Source: Acanthamoeba sp. SK_2022b
Lineage: Eukaryota > Discosea > Longamoebia > Acanthamoebidae
DNA length: 64,000 nt
Direction: 5' to 3'
Assembly (NCBI GenBank): GCA_027943245.1
Contig: JANDJZ010000101.1
Location: 41,076-105,075, forward strand
In this document: one piece after another, positions 10,893-23,595 of the stretch
Layout of the letters: every line of letters begins with the position of its first letter
How positions within the stretch are numbered: position 1 is the stretch's first letter
Made by a program: the position numbers and the translations under genes
The notes under the pieces: generated by a model
Database searches by the model: none
What the model saw: only the letters and a program-made list of their open reading frames with translations
What the model was told of the DNA's origin: nothing

Positions 10893-13800
10893 ATGCGAAG
10901 AGTGGTGGCCGGGGCGAGGCTAGGGCCTCGGTGCATTTCCTCATTCACGCATTCCCGCTCGATGGGCACTACGACTTTCGGTGCTCGCAGATTTGCCTCC
11001 TTCACACGAACACGTACCCCTGCAACCTCCTCTTCTGCGTCCTCGGGTCTTTTCTACCAGGGGGCACATCGATGGCAGAGCGCAAGTAGCGCGCTGGCAC
11101 CCCACGGCCAGCTTCGCACTTACGCTCAGGTGCGCTCGCATGTTACCGACGCCAGCAATGGCAACGGCTCGACCCCGCACGGTCGGCTGAAGACGCTGTG
11201 CGATGAGCTGCGAGCCATTAGAGCCGCCGCCAAGGCGTCTAAGGCCGAGGGAGGTGAGGGCCTCCACCCCGACATCGTACGTCTGCTGGTGGACTTTGAG
11301 GTGCGTATTCAACCGCATATCACGCAACACAATCGCAAGAGGGAGGAGGGCAGTGGATGACACGTAACGCTCGAGAGCAGGAGACAACCGAAGTACACAA
11401 GAGCCACGTGAAAGAGCTCCCGTTGGCCAATCCTCAGGATATCTTCACCAACGGCGAGATCAGGTGCTCGCCTATCTCCAAGGCGGGTTGGGCTGTGATC
11501 TAACGCCGGTGCTCGCTTAGGTTGGATGAGCTCGACATCCTGGGCTTCGACTATGACTACACCTTGGCTTCCTACACCGACAAGGTGTCGTACTTCATCT
11601 ACGACAAGGCGCTCCAGTACCTGCTCAAGAACCACGGGTAAAACACAGCCGCGCTCTCTAAGCGTCCTTTTCGAAGAGGGAAAAGTCTCAACTGCGCGTT
11701 GTGCAGTTACCCGCAGGAGCTGAAGCACAAGACATTCGATCCTACGTTTGCCATCCGAGTACGACTCAGTGTTTCGCAGTGCCGTGTGGTTGGCGACGCT
11801 CCCTCACCCGCTCCATTTCCTTCCTTCATGCATAGGGCCTGCACTACGACACCAAGAAGGGGTACATGATGAAGCTGGTGCGCCGCCTCTTTGCTCGATG
11901 CCGATCCATTTGATGCCTCTCGCTGCGGGTTAGTACCCCTTCTCATCGCGTCTTTTATGTGACCGCAGGACTACCTCAACCTGATTCAGGCCGACACCGT
12001 TCACTTTGGCCGCACCAAGCTGTCGGAGGACCGGCTCTACTCGGCCTACCCTTCCCTGTTTGTACGGTTCAGCGCACCCCAGTCGCTCTTGGCTGTGCTC
12101 CCTCCAGACTTTTGCTTGCTCACGCCTGGCGATGACACGGCAGATATCGCGCCAGTACATGGCCGAGAACATGCGCCTGTTGATCGACATCTTTGGACAG
12201 CCGGAGGCGTGCCTCATCGCCGACATCATCCAGTATCTCTCCGATCGCAAGACCGAGTTCGACCCTGGTACGTGGCCCACTCGACACACACCAGCGCCTC
12301 GCAAGCGACCGTTCGACCCGTATCGCTCATCCTACAGGACAGCCTACGTCTACGAGGATGTCAGCAAGGCCATCCAGCATGTGCACGCTTCGCGCCTGCT
12401 GCACACCGAGATCATGAACCACTTGGACGTGTACCTGAACGCCAACCCTGCCTTGGGCGAAACGCTGTGGCGGATGAAGGCGGCCGGCCGTCAGGTACGC
12501 TGGCACTTTCCCGTATTGCTCGGTCGATTATCGCTTACCTCGCCTGGTACAGCTGTTCCTGGCGACAAACAGTCCGTTCGACTTTGTCAACGCAGGAATG
12601 GAGTTCCTGCTGCAGGGCCACCTGCCGCACGGAGTCAAGCACTGGACAGAGATGTTCGATCTGGTGATGACCAGCTGCCGCAAGCCGTCTTTCTTCCTCC
12701 ACAACCGCCCGTTCAGGTGAGCCCCCCCCCCTCTCCTCTTACTCGGGCTGTTGTCCGTTCTTTGCCTTTCGGCCCCGCACCGCGTGACGTGGCCTGACCT
12801 CGAGTTGTTGCCGTTTGCTCTACCAAGGGTGTATGACCCCGCAACGGGCAGAGTGACGTGGGACCGACCCAACCCCAAGAACTACTCGGGCCAGGTGCTC
12901 GTCGAGGGCTCGCTCAACGTACGTTGACCGTCCAGCAAGCGCTCTTGCCGTACGACGATTCATGGGCTCACTTCTCTTTATCCTCCCCCCCACCACCACC
13001 TCTCCTCTCTTATCCACCCCTGGCCCTGTAGCAATTGATTGCCCTCACCGGGTGGAAGGGAGACCGCGTGCTCTACTTTGGTGATCACATCTTCCACGAC
13101 TTGAAGGAGCCCTCGTCGGTTGCGGGCTGGAAAACGGGAGTCATCATCCGAGGCAAGTGCCCACCAAACACGAGTCACGTGTTGCCCATCTCATCGATGT
13201 GTGTGTGTGTGTGTTGCGCAGAGCTCGAGAAGGAGGTGGAGATACAGAACTCCAGCGTGTACAGATCTGTGTTGGCTGAGCTATTGGAGGTAAACGCTCT
13301 CGCGTGGCCTCATCCTCATCGCTCCGTGCTGGCCACAAGATTTGCTGACCCGAGCACCACTTTAGGTTGAACGCTTGATGAAAAAGTGTATGTTTATATC
13401 CGGAGAGTGGTCGCAGGAGGTTGTCTTCGCGCTCCGTCAGCACCGAATGCGGTTGAGGAAGGGTAGGCTCCCTCACCCCACACACAACGTGCCTTCTCCC
13501 TCTCTTCCCTCTCGCCTAATCTCGTGTCGCCCTACCACAGATTTGAAGAACTGCATGAACCCCACGTTCGGAAGCGCCTTCCGAACGCACAAGCACGGTA
13601 TGTTCGCATCCGCCCTCTGTCCCCCCCGACGCATCGTTGTGCGTTGCCACAAGCCAACCGCACTCCCCCCCCACACACACACACACACACACGCGGCAAC
13701 GCAGCCTCGCACTTTGCGTACCTGTTGCAGCGATACTGCCGGGTTTACACGAGCAAGCTGGAGAACTTCCTCAACTACCCGACCCACTACGTGTTCTATC

Positions 13801-13895
13801 CCGAGCGAACGTTCCTCCCTCACGAGGCGCAGATCCCTCCGGCCAGCCTGTGGAAGACCATCTGCCCGCCCCACAATCCCTTGGGCGACGAGTAG
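10893..13895 (+). CDS. NT5DC-family HAD 5'-nucleotidase, probable mitochondrial presequence
   Basis: Fifteen exons, all phase-consistent: 10893-11300, 11381-11463, 11521-11637, 11707-11758, 11836-11877, 11969-12061, 12144-12267, 12343-12494, 12553-12716, 12828-12918, 13032-13152, 13222-13289, 13366-13462, 13541-13597, 13705-13895 (619 residues). Residues 174-178 of ILGFDYDYTLASY form the HAD DxDxT nucleophile site; later motifs are LFLATNSPFDFVNAGM and VLYFGDHIFHDL (metal-binding Asp). This is the 5_nucleotid family that includes human NT5DC2/NT5DC3 and cytosolic IMP-GMP nucleotidase. The first about 80 residues are rich in Arg, Ser and Thr with almost no acids, as in mitochondrial targeting peptides. 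The intron after 13152 starts GCAAGT, a GC-AG intron. The exact substrate within the family cannot be read from sequence. Confidence 0.9.
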
Positions 13896-14170
13896 TGCGC
13901 GCCACTCCCCTCCCCATCCCAATGCACACTCTTTACCTCACGGCGCACATCACAGTTAAGCATGTCTATCCGATGATCGTTGCCACGGAGCTGGCCTCAT
14001 GTGAGAGAGAGAGCAGGTGTGAAGTTGAGCCGCGCTGTATTGTATTGTGTCTGTCTTGGCATCACGCGCGACGGGGAGAGCGGAGAGAGAACCATCGTCG
14101 TAGCCGTCACCATCATCATCAGGAGGTCACTCGCACCGACTCTAGAGAGTGGGGGAGCACGAGCAAGGAT
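13896..14170. other. Convergent 3' spacer
   Basis: Region between the stops of two convergent genes; expected to hold both 3' UTRs and polyadenylation signals. No gene-like signal. Confidence 0.5.
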
Positions 14171-15054
14171 TTAGCGCGCGGGGACGTGTCTCGATGTCGG
14201 GCACTGGGCGTGCGTACCGGCATCGAGATCGACGTAGGCCTGCTGTTGAGCCGACGAGCGGCTGGCGCCGGCTTCCTGAGACGACTCGCCCGTGGAGACC
14301 TCCTCGGCGAGTCTGCTCTTGGGCTTGACCTGTCCAAAGTGATGGTGGAACCACTTCCGCTTGGTCTCCTCGTCGGCCGACTTGCCTTCGATGTACTCGT
14401 AGAGCGTGCCCTGCGCACGCGCATGCACAATCACCCGGGCATGTGGCATTAGAACTAGCAACCAAAGCGGTCTGTGTGTGTGTGTGTGTGTGTGTGGAGA
14501 AAGAAAGAGGACCTGCTTGAGATGAAGCTTCACCCGCTGGTACTCCGCTCGCTGTTGGTTCCTCTTCGTCCGCTCCGCCTTCTTGTGCACCTGCTCCCCT
14601 GCACACAGACATCCGCGCGTGAGCGGCGCATTGTGGATGGCGAAAACGGAGGGAGAGAGGAGAGGGGAGGGAGCGGTACTGGTCTTGATAGCGCCGCCCT
14701 TCCACTTGTGCATGATGGCAATGCGTCGCGTTTCACGCTGCGCCTCAAGCTGAGCCGAGGGGAAAAGAGCGAGAGGAGTGGCTCCATTCGCGCCTGACAA
14801 GCATCGGCAGATTAATCTCAATAAATAATCATAAAACAGAGTCGGATCCGTTAGGAGGCACACTGCGGGAGACCTACCTGCTCGCAAGCCGGTAGACTGC
14901 GCCCAAGGAAGCGCGCGCCCAAGGGAGGGCTACAAGATGAATTGGAAAAGAATTGAATGAAATTAAAACCGGAGCAAGAGGAGGAACACAAGCAAAAATA
15001 AGGTTTACATACAAGCGTTGGGCGACTGCTGCCAAGGAGGCGCTGGCTGTACAT
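14171..15054 (-). CDS. Small basic protein with mitochondrial-type N-terminus, unknown
   Basis: Five exons keep phase: 15054-15013, 14929-14878, 14793-14680, 14598-14513, 14410-14171 (177 residues). The start MYSQRLLGSSRPTL followed by Arg/Leu/Ala-rich sequence lacks acids for some 40 residues and looks like a matrix-targeting peptide. Next comes a basic helical part (EAQRETRRIAIMHKWKGG, EQVHKKAERTKRNQQRAEYQ) and YEYIEGKSADEETKRKWFHH, ending in a disordered tail. Size, charge and presequence would suit a mitochondrial ribosomal or other organellar RNA-binding protein, but I recognise no family, so this is only a suggestion. One intron contains a GT tract (14473-14496). The gene is divergent from FCF1 across a 197-bp gap and convergent with the nucleotidase. 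Confidence 0.65.
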
Positions 15055-15251
15055 TACGGCTGGTGATGTAAATCAATGTGCGACGAGGGGGCCGCAGGTA
15101 AAAACCGGGTGCTGTGCCTGGAAAAAGAAAGGAGAGAAAAGGCAACGGCAATGAGAACCAACAGCTGTTGCGGAGAAAGGCTGCGTTCCAATCCGAGATC
15201 AACACATTCAAACACCACGCGACAGAGCACGAAACGAATTGGAGCATCATC
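15055..15251. promoter_or_regulatory. Divergent promoter, small basic protein / FCF1
   Basis: Gap of 197 bp between two divergent start codons, so both promoters and 5' UTRs must share it. Purine-rich on the plus strand near 15120-15150. Confidence 0.35.
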
Positions 15252-16323
15252 ATGGGTAAAGCAAAGAAGACAAGGAAGTTTGCGGAGGTTAAGCGCATGA
15301 TAAGCCCCAAGGACGCCCGGGTGTACGGCCTCTGACATCGTTAATCTCGAAATTTCTCAAATTCATAAGATTTATCTTGCATCGTCATCATCCGCGCGCC
15401 GTGCAGGAAACACAAGGAAGGTAGCTCACAGAAGAAAGAAGACGAAGAGAAGAAGAAGGATGCTGAACTCGTAAAGGCTGTGTACGTAATAGCGGCTGCT
15501 CTTATTCCTCACGTAATTCTTACCTTCATTTTATTCAGTCCCAAGGCTTCGTCTGCCCTCTTTTTCAAATACAACGCACAGCTGGGCCCGCCCTACTACG
15601 TGCTGCTCGATACCAACTTCATCAACTTTTCCATTCAAAATAAGCTTGAGATCGTGTCTGCTATGATGGACTGCCTGTTTGCCAAGTGTACGCCACCATA
15701 CACTTTGCCTGTCTCTTTGGCTTCTGTCTCCCTCTCCGCTGGTGTTGTTGAGCGCTCCTTGGCTGCTCACGCTCGTTTTCTTGCCTCTCCAGGCATTCCG
15801 TGCATCACCGACTGCGTCATGGCTGAGTTGGAGAAGCTGGGCAAGAAGTTCAGGGTGGCACTCAGGTATCCACAGCTCCTGCTCTCTTCCTAATGCGCAG
15901 TTGACAGTCGCTGATCGACCTCTTCGCACTCGTGATTTGATGCTTTGCATACACAGGGTGGCTAAGGACCCGCGATTTGAACGGCTGACATGCAGCCACA
16001 AGGGCACTTATGCTGATGACTGCCTTGTCAGCCGAGTAAACATGCACAAGGTATCGACGCCAGCCACTCTCCTTGTGAACATGAGCTAAACGCTTTTCCT
16101 GCTCTTCAGTGCTACATCGTGGCGACTTGCGATAAGGATCTGAAGAGGAGGATCCGAAAGATCCCTGGTGTGCCCATCATGTATATTTCGCAGCACAAGT
16201 ACTCCATTGAACGAATGCCCGAAGCTCTTGGTGGTACGTGTCATCAGTTCCGTGTGTCCCCTTGTTCTTCAACGCATTCCTTCCTGCTCACCTACCGCAC
16301 TCACCCGTGCAGCGCCGGCCTAA
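15252..16323 (+). CDS. FCF1: rRNA-processing PIN endonuclease FCF1/UTP24
   Basis: Seven exons in phase: 15252-15322, 15407-15481, 15539-15687, 15793-15865, 15957-16050, 16110-16233, 16313-16323. The product is 198 residues, matching the usual family length. It starts [16 protein letters not shown], a basic nucleolar region, then the PIN domain with [49 protein letters not shown] and [20 protein letters not shown]. The acidic residues of a PIN active site are visible in LLDTNF, MAELE, YADDC and ATCDKD. FCF1 acts in the nucleolar small-subunit processome and is implicated in early pre-18S cleavages. The last exon supplies only the final three codons and stop. The fourth intron begins GTATCC, resembling a U12-type donor, but I found no good U12 branch site near its acceptor. 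Confidence 0.96.
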
Positions 16324-16533
16324 ATCTGGCGGTTATCGAGACCGAGTTTTGGATTGAATGTTCGCACTCGCTTGCTGGCCGGCTTGTTGTGTCCTGCCTA
16401 CTGCTCTGAGCGCAGCGCAAGCTCTGGCCAACGTCGAAAAAATAAAAAATAAACAGCATTTGTTTCTTTTCGAAGAACGATTTGGGACAGACACTTCCCG
16501 CCATTTCAGGTTCTCTTCTCTTTCCTCCATCTT

Positions 16534-19500
16534 ATGATGGAGGACGCGAGCTCTTTATCCTCTCTCAAGAGGAGGAGCCGCGACAAAGCAAGTGCAGCAC
16601 CTGCTCCCTCCAAAAGCAATGGTGGAGAAACGATGCTGATTGGCGGATACACCGTCCGCTTCCCTTTCACGCCTTACCCCAGCCAGTTGCTAATGATGGA
16701 CAGGTACCTGCGTGGCCTTAGCTGCAGTCTTCGGGCCTTCCTCGAAGGATTCGCAACAATCGCAAAGTAAAATCTTCCCATTCCAGATTGCTGCGAGGGC
16801 TGAAGCAAAGTGAGCATGCCCTGCTTGAGTCGCCTACGGGCACAGGCAAGACCCTGGCCCTTCTGTGCGCCGCCCTCGCCTGGCAAGAGAAGGAGAAGGC
16901 TGCCGCTCTGCAGGTGCAGTTACCCTGCGGCATTGTGTGAGGGCAGCTGGCTAACACACCAACTCCGTGCACAGAGAGCGAAGGAAGTGCAAGCCAGCAA
17001 GCGAACGAAGCTCGAGGTGGAGCTCTGTGAAGAGGACGTAACCGACGCCTTTCCTTCTCTCGACCGGCACCGACAACAGAAGCAAAAAGAAGCAGAAGAA
17101 GCAGCCAAGTACCCTCGCGTACGAACGCTCATGGCGCATGCAGGCGCCATCTTCCTGACGCCTCTCCACACAGATCTTCTTTGGAAGTCGCACGCACAGC
17201 CAGATCGCGCAGCTGCGCAAGGAACTGGAGCGGACTGCCTACCGGCCAGTGATCAGTGTACTGGCCAGTCGCGACCACTACTGCATTCACCCGCGCGTAG
17301 CAAAGAGCACTCACAAGAGTTACGAATGGTGAGCGCACCTGCTTCTTTTGCTTCTCACTCGCTGCTTCCTTGGTGTCACGAGTTTGTCCGTCGTCCAGCA
17401 AGCGGCTGAACGCTCGGCAAGAGCAAGGTTGCGGCTGCTCCTACAAGCGCAACAAGAAGGCTCTCGTTAACGATGCTGCCCTCCAGCCCGGCGGAGAACT
17501 CGAGGTGTGGGATATAGAGGACCTGGTGATGCTGGGCAACGACCTTAAAGGTTCAGCCGTCGCTTCGGTAGAGGCTGCTGCGCTGAAGATTTTGCACTCA
17601 CGCGCCATGCAATCTGCAGCGTGTCCCTATTTTGCTGCGCGATCGATAGGCAAGAAGGCCGACCTGGTCTTTTGCCCCTACAACCACCTCATCGACCCAG
17701 GCACGACACACTCCATCACCGGGCCCGTTCCAAGGCCAAACCTAACTTGGACGTGAATGACAGGGGTGAGGGGCACCTATGGCATCGAGCTGGAAGGCAA
17801 CGTGGTTATACTCGATGAAGCGCAGTGCGTCTCCACCAACCGGTTATTCTGCTGAAGAAATTGGCACAACGCTCATTCCTTCCATCAGTAACATTGAAGA
17901 CGCCTGTCGCAATGCAGCAAGTGTTGAGGTTGCGTACACGGACATCAAGGGTGGGTACCTCTTCAGCTCAACTCGCGGTAAAGCGGTTGGCTGATCGTTG
18001 CCGCTCTGTACCGATCCATCAGATACCGCTGCCGTGCTTGCCTCCATCATTCAGTTCACGAAGAGCGAGGAAGCCCTCGAAAACCACAAGCTCATCTACA
18101 AGGTATTCTGCTCGACCAACAGCACTATTCTCTATTTTGAGCTATTTACTCATCCTTGATATCTTCCTTATCAGTTGCTTCATGAGTGGGAGATGTGGAT
18201 AGCTAAGACAATCCCTACGCTCGAGCAAAAGGCGTTCGAAACGAACGTCCGCGTGTTCAGTGGTCGAGACAAGTTGGTACTACTAAAGTACGCGAGTACC
18301 ACTCCAACTCCATTCCTCTCTCCCACGTGCGGCAAGCTTACCGATGATGGCGCAGCGAGATGGGGCTGACGGCGGACAACTATGAAGCGCACCACACGGC
18401 AATGACACACGTGCTCCAATACTCGGCTGAGGCCAAGGAAGGCCAAGACAAGCTCACTGCCAAAGGAGTTACCGTTGTCCAGAGTACTGCGATGAATCAC
18501 GCGGGTTATTCTCCTTTCTGCTCCTCCCTCACATCTTACCACCACCGTGGCCAGGTATGTTCAAGTTGTGGAAGGTTCTTCTTTTCACATAGCGGCAAGT
18601 TCATGGACGACTACCGGCTCGTGCTGCAGCAAACGTCGCAGAGGGACCGAGAAAAGCAAACCAGCTACTGGGTAAGAAACGCATGATCATCAATGACTTT
18701 TTTCAATGTGCGCGAATGACGGCGTGACTGACCGCCCGCCTGCTAGGCACAAACGCTTTGTGTGTGGTGCCTGAATCCGGCCGTGGCCTTCACCGCTTTG
18801 GCTGACCAGGTAATAATTCCCCACGCGCACGGCCACGCAGCTGTTATGTGACGTATGCGGGAGCGGGTATAGGCGCGCACAGTGGTGTTGACATCGGGGA
18901 CGCTCGCTCCCATCGAAACCCTACGCACCGAGCTGGGTGCGGCATTCCCAATCCACCTGGAGGCAAGGCACGTCATCGATGTCCACAAGCAGCTCTGGGT
19001 ATACATCGGCCTTCCTGGATGGCGCCACTACATCCGTTCTTTCCCAAGCTCATCCATAACACCTCAACAGGTGGGCACGATCCCTCGAGGCAGATCGAAC
19101 GTTGCCTTCAACGCAGTGTTCAAGAACGCCGATACCTTCTCCTTCCAAGGTATGCCATACACGTGGGTAACGGTGGCCGTTTCCCAAATTGAAAGAGGGG
19201 TGCACACGCTTCAGATGGCATTGGGGAGGCCATCGTGGAATGCTGCCTCGCCATACCTCACGGTGTGCTGTGCTTCTTCCCATCATACGGCCTCCTGGAG
19301 CGGCTTGTCGAGCGATGGAAGGGCACCGGGCTCTGGGATCGACTGTGCGCCGTCAAGCAAGTATTCATAGGTGCGTCGCGGTTCTCTACGCCTTATCCCG
19401 TCCTTTTGTCCGCGCCGATCTGTAATGGGTTGCCCTCGCCCCTCCCTTCAGAGCCGCGGCAGAAGGGGCAAGGCGACTTTGACACGCTGATCAAGCGCTA

Positions 19501-19879
19501 CTACGCCGTCATTAAGCGCGGGAGCAGCTCTTCCAAATCAACGTCGCCACCCGTACCCACCGACACGCAACGACCCATCCATTCGCTACGAGGACGACGC
19601 GAACGCGAAAGGAGCGCCCGACACGGAGATGCCGACGAGCAGGCAGTGTCCGCCACAAACGGTACACGCCGTCACACAATCGCAGTCGGTTGCAACAAAT
19701 GGGCTGACCAATGTGTGGCTTGTTTTTCTGTGGTCGACGAAGGGGCGCTCTTTCTCGCCGTCTACCGAGGCAAGGTCAGCGAGGGCATCGACTTCTCGGA
19801 TAACAACGCTCGCGGAGTCGTATCCTTGCCCCTTCTTCCCTCTTTGGCCTGTGGGGGGCGCGCTTGTGTCGTGTCGTAC

Positions 19880-19938
<59 letters not shown>

Positions 19939-21710
19939 TGTGCGGTTGTGTGGGTGTTGCCCTTGACTATGTGCAACGATTGCGATCGGCATTCCGTTCC
20001 CCAACCTGTACGTCAGCTTTCCTCTCTGGACCCTCACCCAAAGTTCGGTCGTGGAAAAGGCTGATGCCGTGTGTTACATATCATCTCAGGAAGGACCCGC
20101 AGATGAAGCTGAAGCGCGAGTACAACGAAATGCACTCCCGCAGCAAGAAGTCGACCATCAACGGCAGTCGGTAACTAGCCCACTCCCTTCCGCGCCACAA
20201 GCAGGCACTGATGATAGAGGGGCCTGTATGTGTGCAGGTGGTACGAACTACAGGCGTGGCGAGCTGTCAACCAGGCCATCGGTCGGTGCATTCGACACCG
20301 ACACGACTACGGCGCCATCGTGTTTCTCGGTTCGTTCTCGGCTTGGCTCTCACGTGGCGTCATTCGCAACGCGGTGGTGCTCGCTCTCTAACCCCGACAC
20401 GTGTCCAACCACCGATAATCATTGCTTGTGCGAGACAACAGAGGAGCGGATGCAGCGCAGCGACTCCGTGGCGATGCTGCCTCGATGGGTGGTGCAGGGT
20501 ATGACGCACTTCAACGGACTGCCCGAATCCCTCGGCTCTCTCCAGGCCTTTTTCCGCGAGACGCGCGACCTGCCCGACGGCAGTGGCGGCGGTGCGCTGT
20601 CTCCGTCCTCTCCCACAAACGGGTCGCGCAAGCGCATGCTCTCGTCATCGCCGGCTTCTGTGGCGAGCGCTGTCTCCCAACCCTCGCCCACCTCCCTCAA
20701 GCGGAGCAGATCGGCGCCCTGCATCCCTTCCTCTCCCTCCAGGTCGCAGCCGCCATGCCCCTCTGGCCAGCCGAGCGTCGTCGGCCACGTGCCCATCAAC
20801 GATTCTCCCTCTCCGCCGCCGTCTCTGTCCCCGTCCTCGCTCTCTGCCCTATCGCCTAGCCCTCGCCGGAGCGGACCGCTCGAATACGCTTCGTCTTTGC
20901 CCTCCCTCTCCGCTCTCTTACCGCCCTCCCAGCCATGCGGCTCGCCCTCCCTCTCCAGCCTTTCTCCGCCGTCTCAACCCAGAGCCACAGCCGCGCCCGC
21001 ATCTACGCCTCCGTCATCCTTGGGTGCATGCGCTCCCTCATTACCGTCGCCATCAGCTTCGCCACCGGTGCTCTGCTGCAACGGGTGCTCCTCTCCGCTG
21101 GCCTACCAGCAGGGACCGTCGGAGCAGACAACCAAGCAATACTATTGGTACATCGCCGCGCGGACGCGCATTGTGCAGCGGGTGTAGTAACCAAACGCGT
21201 GTGCGCGCGAGCAGCAAGCTGGTGAGCCACAGCGTGCGCAGAACTCCGCACAGCCAGCCGTGGGAGGTGCCCCTGTATCGCTTGTCCACGGGCGACCTCA
21301 TACGCGACAACTGCCGAGCGCTTACGGAGGACGAGGTGAACGACCTGAAACCCCACATGCCGTCATCGGCCACAACTAGCGCCCCAGCTGAGGAGAAGCG
21401 CGGAGCCCAGCCCCGCCCCGGCGGTGGCAGTGCGGTGAAGACGATATGGGCCAGCACGGACAGCCTGGTCTACGTTCCTCTCTTCTGTTGCCGGTAAGCC
21501 GCCCAGCCTCTTGAGCTTTCTGACTGACGGTGATTGTTTTTCTCACCGCATCTCCTCTTAAATGTGGCCTCCGCCCGCAGGTGTCGGCCTCCGCGATGGG
21601 TGGGGGTGGTGGTGAAGGCGGCCTCTGGGGCCAGCAACCGAGAGTTGTTGAGGCAGGTGTGGCTCGCCAGCGAGGCTGCCTCTCCCCTCTCCTCAATAAG
21701 TTGGGAGTAG
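16534..21710 (+). CDS. BRIP1: FANCJ/BRIP1-type iron-sulfur DNA helicase
   Basis: Early exons resolved: 16534-16703, 16787-16913, 16975-17118, then one from the acceptor before ATCTTCTTTGG. Motifs in order: Walker [19 protein letters not shown], four Fe-S cysteines (HYCIHP, EWC, GCGCSY, ACPYF), the DEAH box split by an intron at 17825-17888, [60 protein letters not shown]. This order and the wording of the last motifs match FANCJ rather than RTEL1, DDX11 or XPD. The helicase unwinds 5'-3' at crosslinks and G-quadruplexes. After WVVQGMTHF comes a long Ser/Pro-rich tail and a terminal region with [27 protein letters not shown] and a TAG stop at 21708-21710, possibly a zinc-binding module. One intron appears to use a GC donor at 17701. 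The tail joins are approximate. Confidence 0.88.
19880..19941. repeat. (GCGT)n tetranucleotide repeat in helicase intron
   Basis: About fifteen copies of GCGT in an intron between the motif-V exon and the following exon of the FANCJ-like gene. Neither flanking exon reads through it. Confidence 0.9.
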
Positions 21711-21796
21711 CTAAACGACACGCCGCCGCTGCGCTGTTCTTTTGTTTGTATTTTGTATTTTGTTTGTAAGTTGGCTTTTTGTTGAGGGGGGGGGGT

Positions 21797-22442
21797 TTAC
21801 ACCGCCACGGAGAGGTTCTGCTTCCTCTTGGCGTTGGACATGAAGGGCTTCAGCACCCACTCGTTCTCCGCTTCCACCATGTCTAGATATTGGCACAGTG
21901 TGTGTTAGCATGACCCAGTCGCGACAAGCACAAGCCACAAGAATACTGGTTGAGAACAGAAGGGAGCACATACCGACGGTGCCCAGCTTGATCTGATAAA
22001 GCCTGAGTTCGAACCGTGGCCCGATTTCCGTGAGCTGGACGTTCTTGTGTCCCTCCTTCTTGTACGTGTGGTGCCTGCGTTGAATCGCATCGCACCGCAC
22101 GCGAGAAACTGAAGTGTGAGAGAACGGAGAAGGTAGCGCTATCAGTTGGTGGTGTCGCGTACCGGAATGAGATGAAATCGTTCTGGTTGGCAAAGGTGAT
22201 CACTCGGTGGGCGTCTTCCTTGGGCACGGGGAACAGATGTTTCAGGATCTTCATCGTCTGTATCGTGAGGGCGACCACAAAGGCGCGTGTGAGTAGCTGC
22301 CGCTTGGCACAACCCAATTCGCAAGACGCCAATGCATGAAAGAAAGAGCTCGGGTGGCACTCTACCCTCTCACCAAGCTTGGAGTCAAATTTGTGGAAGA
22401 TGAGGTGCGGGAACTGCTGCGAGACGGGGCTGAGCTCCTGTG

Positions 22443-22510
<68 letters not shown>

Positions 22511-23375
22511 CGGGTAGCTCGCTGTCAGAGCAATGCAAAGACAAGCCAAAGGACAAAACAAACAGCTCGCAGTGCGCGCCTTGAGGTCGTGGCGAAGAAC
22601 GGCATTGGTGATGCCAAAGTAGGCCGTGGGGCCGTAGGGAAGATGGCAGACCACGAGACCGTCGGGTTCGCCTCTGTGTTCGTGCACGAGCACAAGGTCG
22701 GTCACCTCGTTGGCCCGACACGTCTCGACGAGCTGCTTGAGCACGTAGTTACCGCGGTTCAACTTCTGTGCATTGGGGAACACCAAACGCAGCTCCTGCT
22801 CCCATTCACCGACCAACACAAACATCAGGCGCTGTGGTGACGAAACGCAAGGGTGGCGATGGCGGCTGACCTTGACGAACTGGTTGAGGCGAGAGGAGGG
22901 GTCACGCGAGGTGGTGATCACAATCTTCGGATCTCGGATGCCAGCCCGCGCGTACTCGTCATCAATGTTTTCTGTGATCACAGATTATGAATATGGAGTG
23001 CAGCATACCAGGCAAGTGAGGTACGCACGTTCAAACTTGGCGGGGTCGTCGTAGGGCATCCTCTCTCGTAGTTCCTCCTGCTCCTTCAGCAAATCAGAAG
23101 GGATATTTCGGCCAGCTGAGATCCAATTGGAGATGAGAACAAAATCGCGGAAAAATTAAATCTGAATTGAGGTGAATTACCATCGATGGCTGTCTTTAAT
23201 CGCTTTCTTTTCTCATAGAGCTCACGCTCCGTGCCTTCGAGCTGCTTCTTGAACAAGTACTCCTTCCTCAATCGTGCGTTACGGCGGATCTGGAGTTTAA
23301 CAGTTAAAATAACTACACCATTTCTTTGGAAGGCTGCTGATGCGTCGGCAACCAAAGGGAAGCTCAAAGTACCAT
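21797..23375 (-). CDS. IMP4: U3 snoRNP Brix-domain protein IMP4
   Basis: Nine exons in phase: 23375-23373, 23289-23181, 23115-23029, 22971-22871, 22795-22580, 22437-22366, 22257-22163, 22074-21974, 21882-21797 (289 residues; human IMP4 has 291). The first coding exon is the ATG alone. The N-terminus IRRNARLRKEYLFKKQ is the basic IMP4 leader; the Brix domain includes KIVITTSRDPSSRLNQFVK, VTDLVLVHEHRGEPDGLVV, LPYGPTAYFG, LFPVPKEDAHRVITFANQ and IGPRFELRLYQIKLGTV. IMP4 works with IMP3 and MPP10 in the nucleolus to pair U3 snoRNA with pre-18S rRNA. The intron between 22579 and 22438 starts GCGCGC yet preserves frame and length exactly against human IMP4, so it is a non-GT donor. That intron is dominated by a GT/CA repeat. 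Confidence 0.96.
22444..22504. repeat. (GT)n tract in IMP4 intron 5
   Basis: About thirty GT units (CA on the coding strand), ending six bases before the acceptor of exon 6. Confidence 0.95.
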
Positions 23376-23595
23376 CCTGCCTGTGAAGAAACCTTGTTGA
23401 GATGCTGCGACGCAGATGGAAGGAGTTTTTCGATCTTGCTTCGATTATTGGTTCTTTTCTTTTTCTGCGCACATATTTTCCTTGTGTGATTAGAAATTTC
23501 GACCGCACCACGTCAGCAAACTACCAGCCTGCTGACGTGGAGAACCTGTTTTTGCTCTCCTCTCTCCGACAACTGCTCTTTGTTTGTTTGCACAA
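23376..23595. promoter_or_regulatory. Divergent promoter, IMP4 / phosphomannomutase
   Basis: Only 220 bp separate the two divergent start codons. T-rich patches at about 23452-23490 lie on the plus strand. No standard TATA box seen. Confidence 0.4.

Noticed and set aside
15866..15956. FCF1 intron 4 as a U12-type intron
   Set aside because: The donor GTATCC fits, but the TTCCTAAT branch-like site is about 60 bases from the acceptor, too far for a U12 intron.
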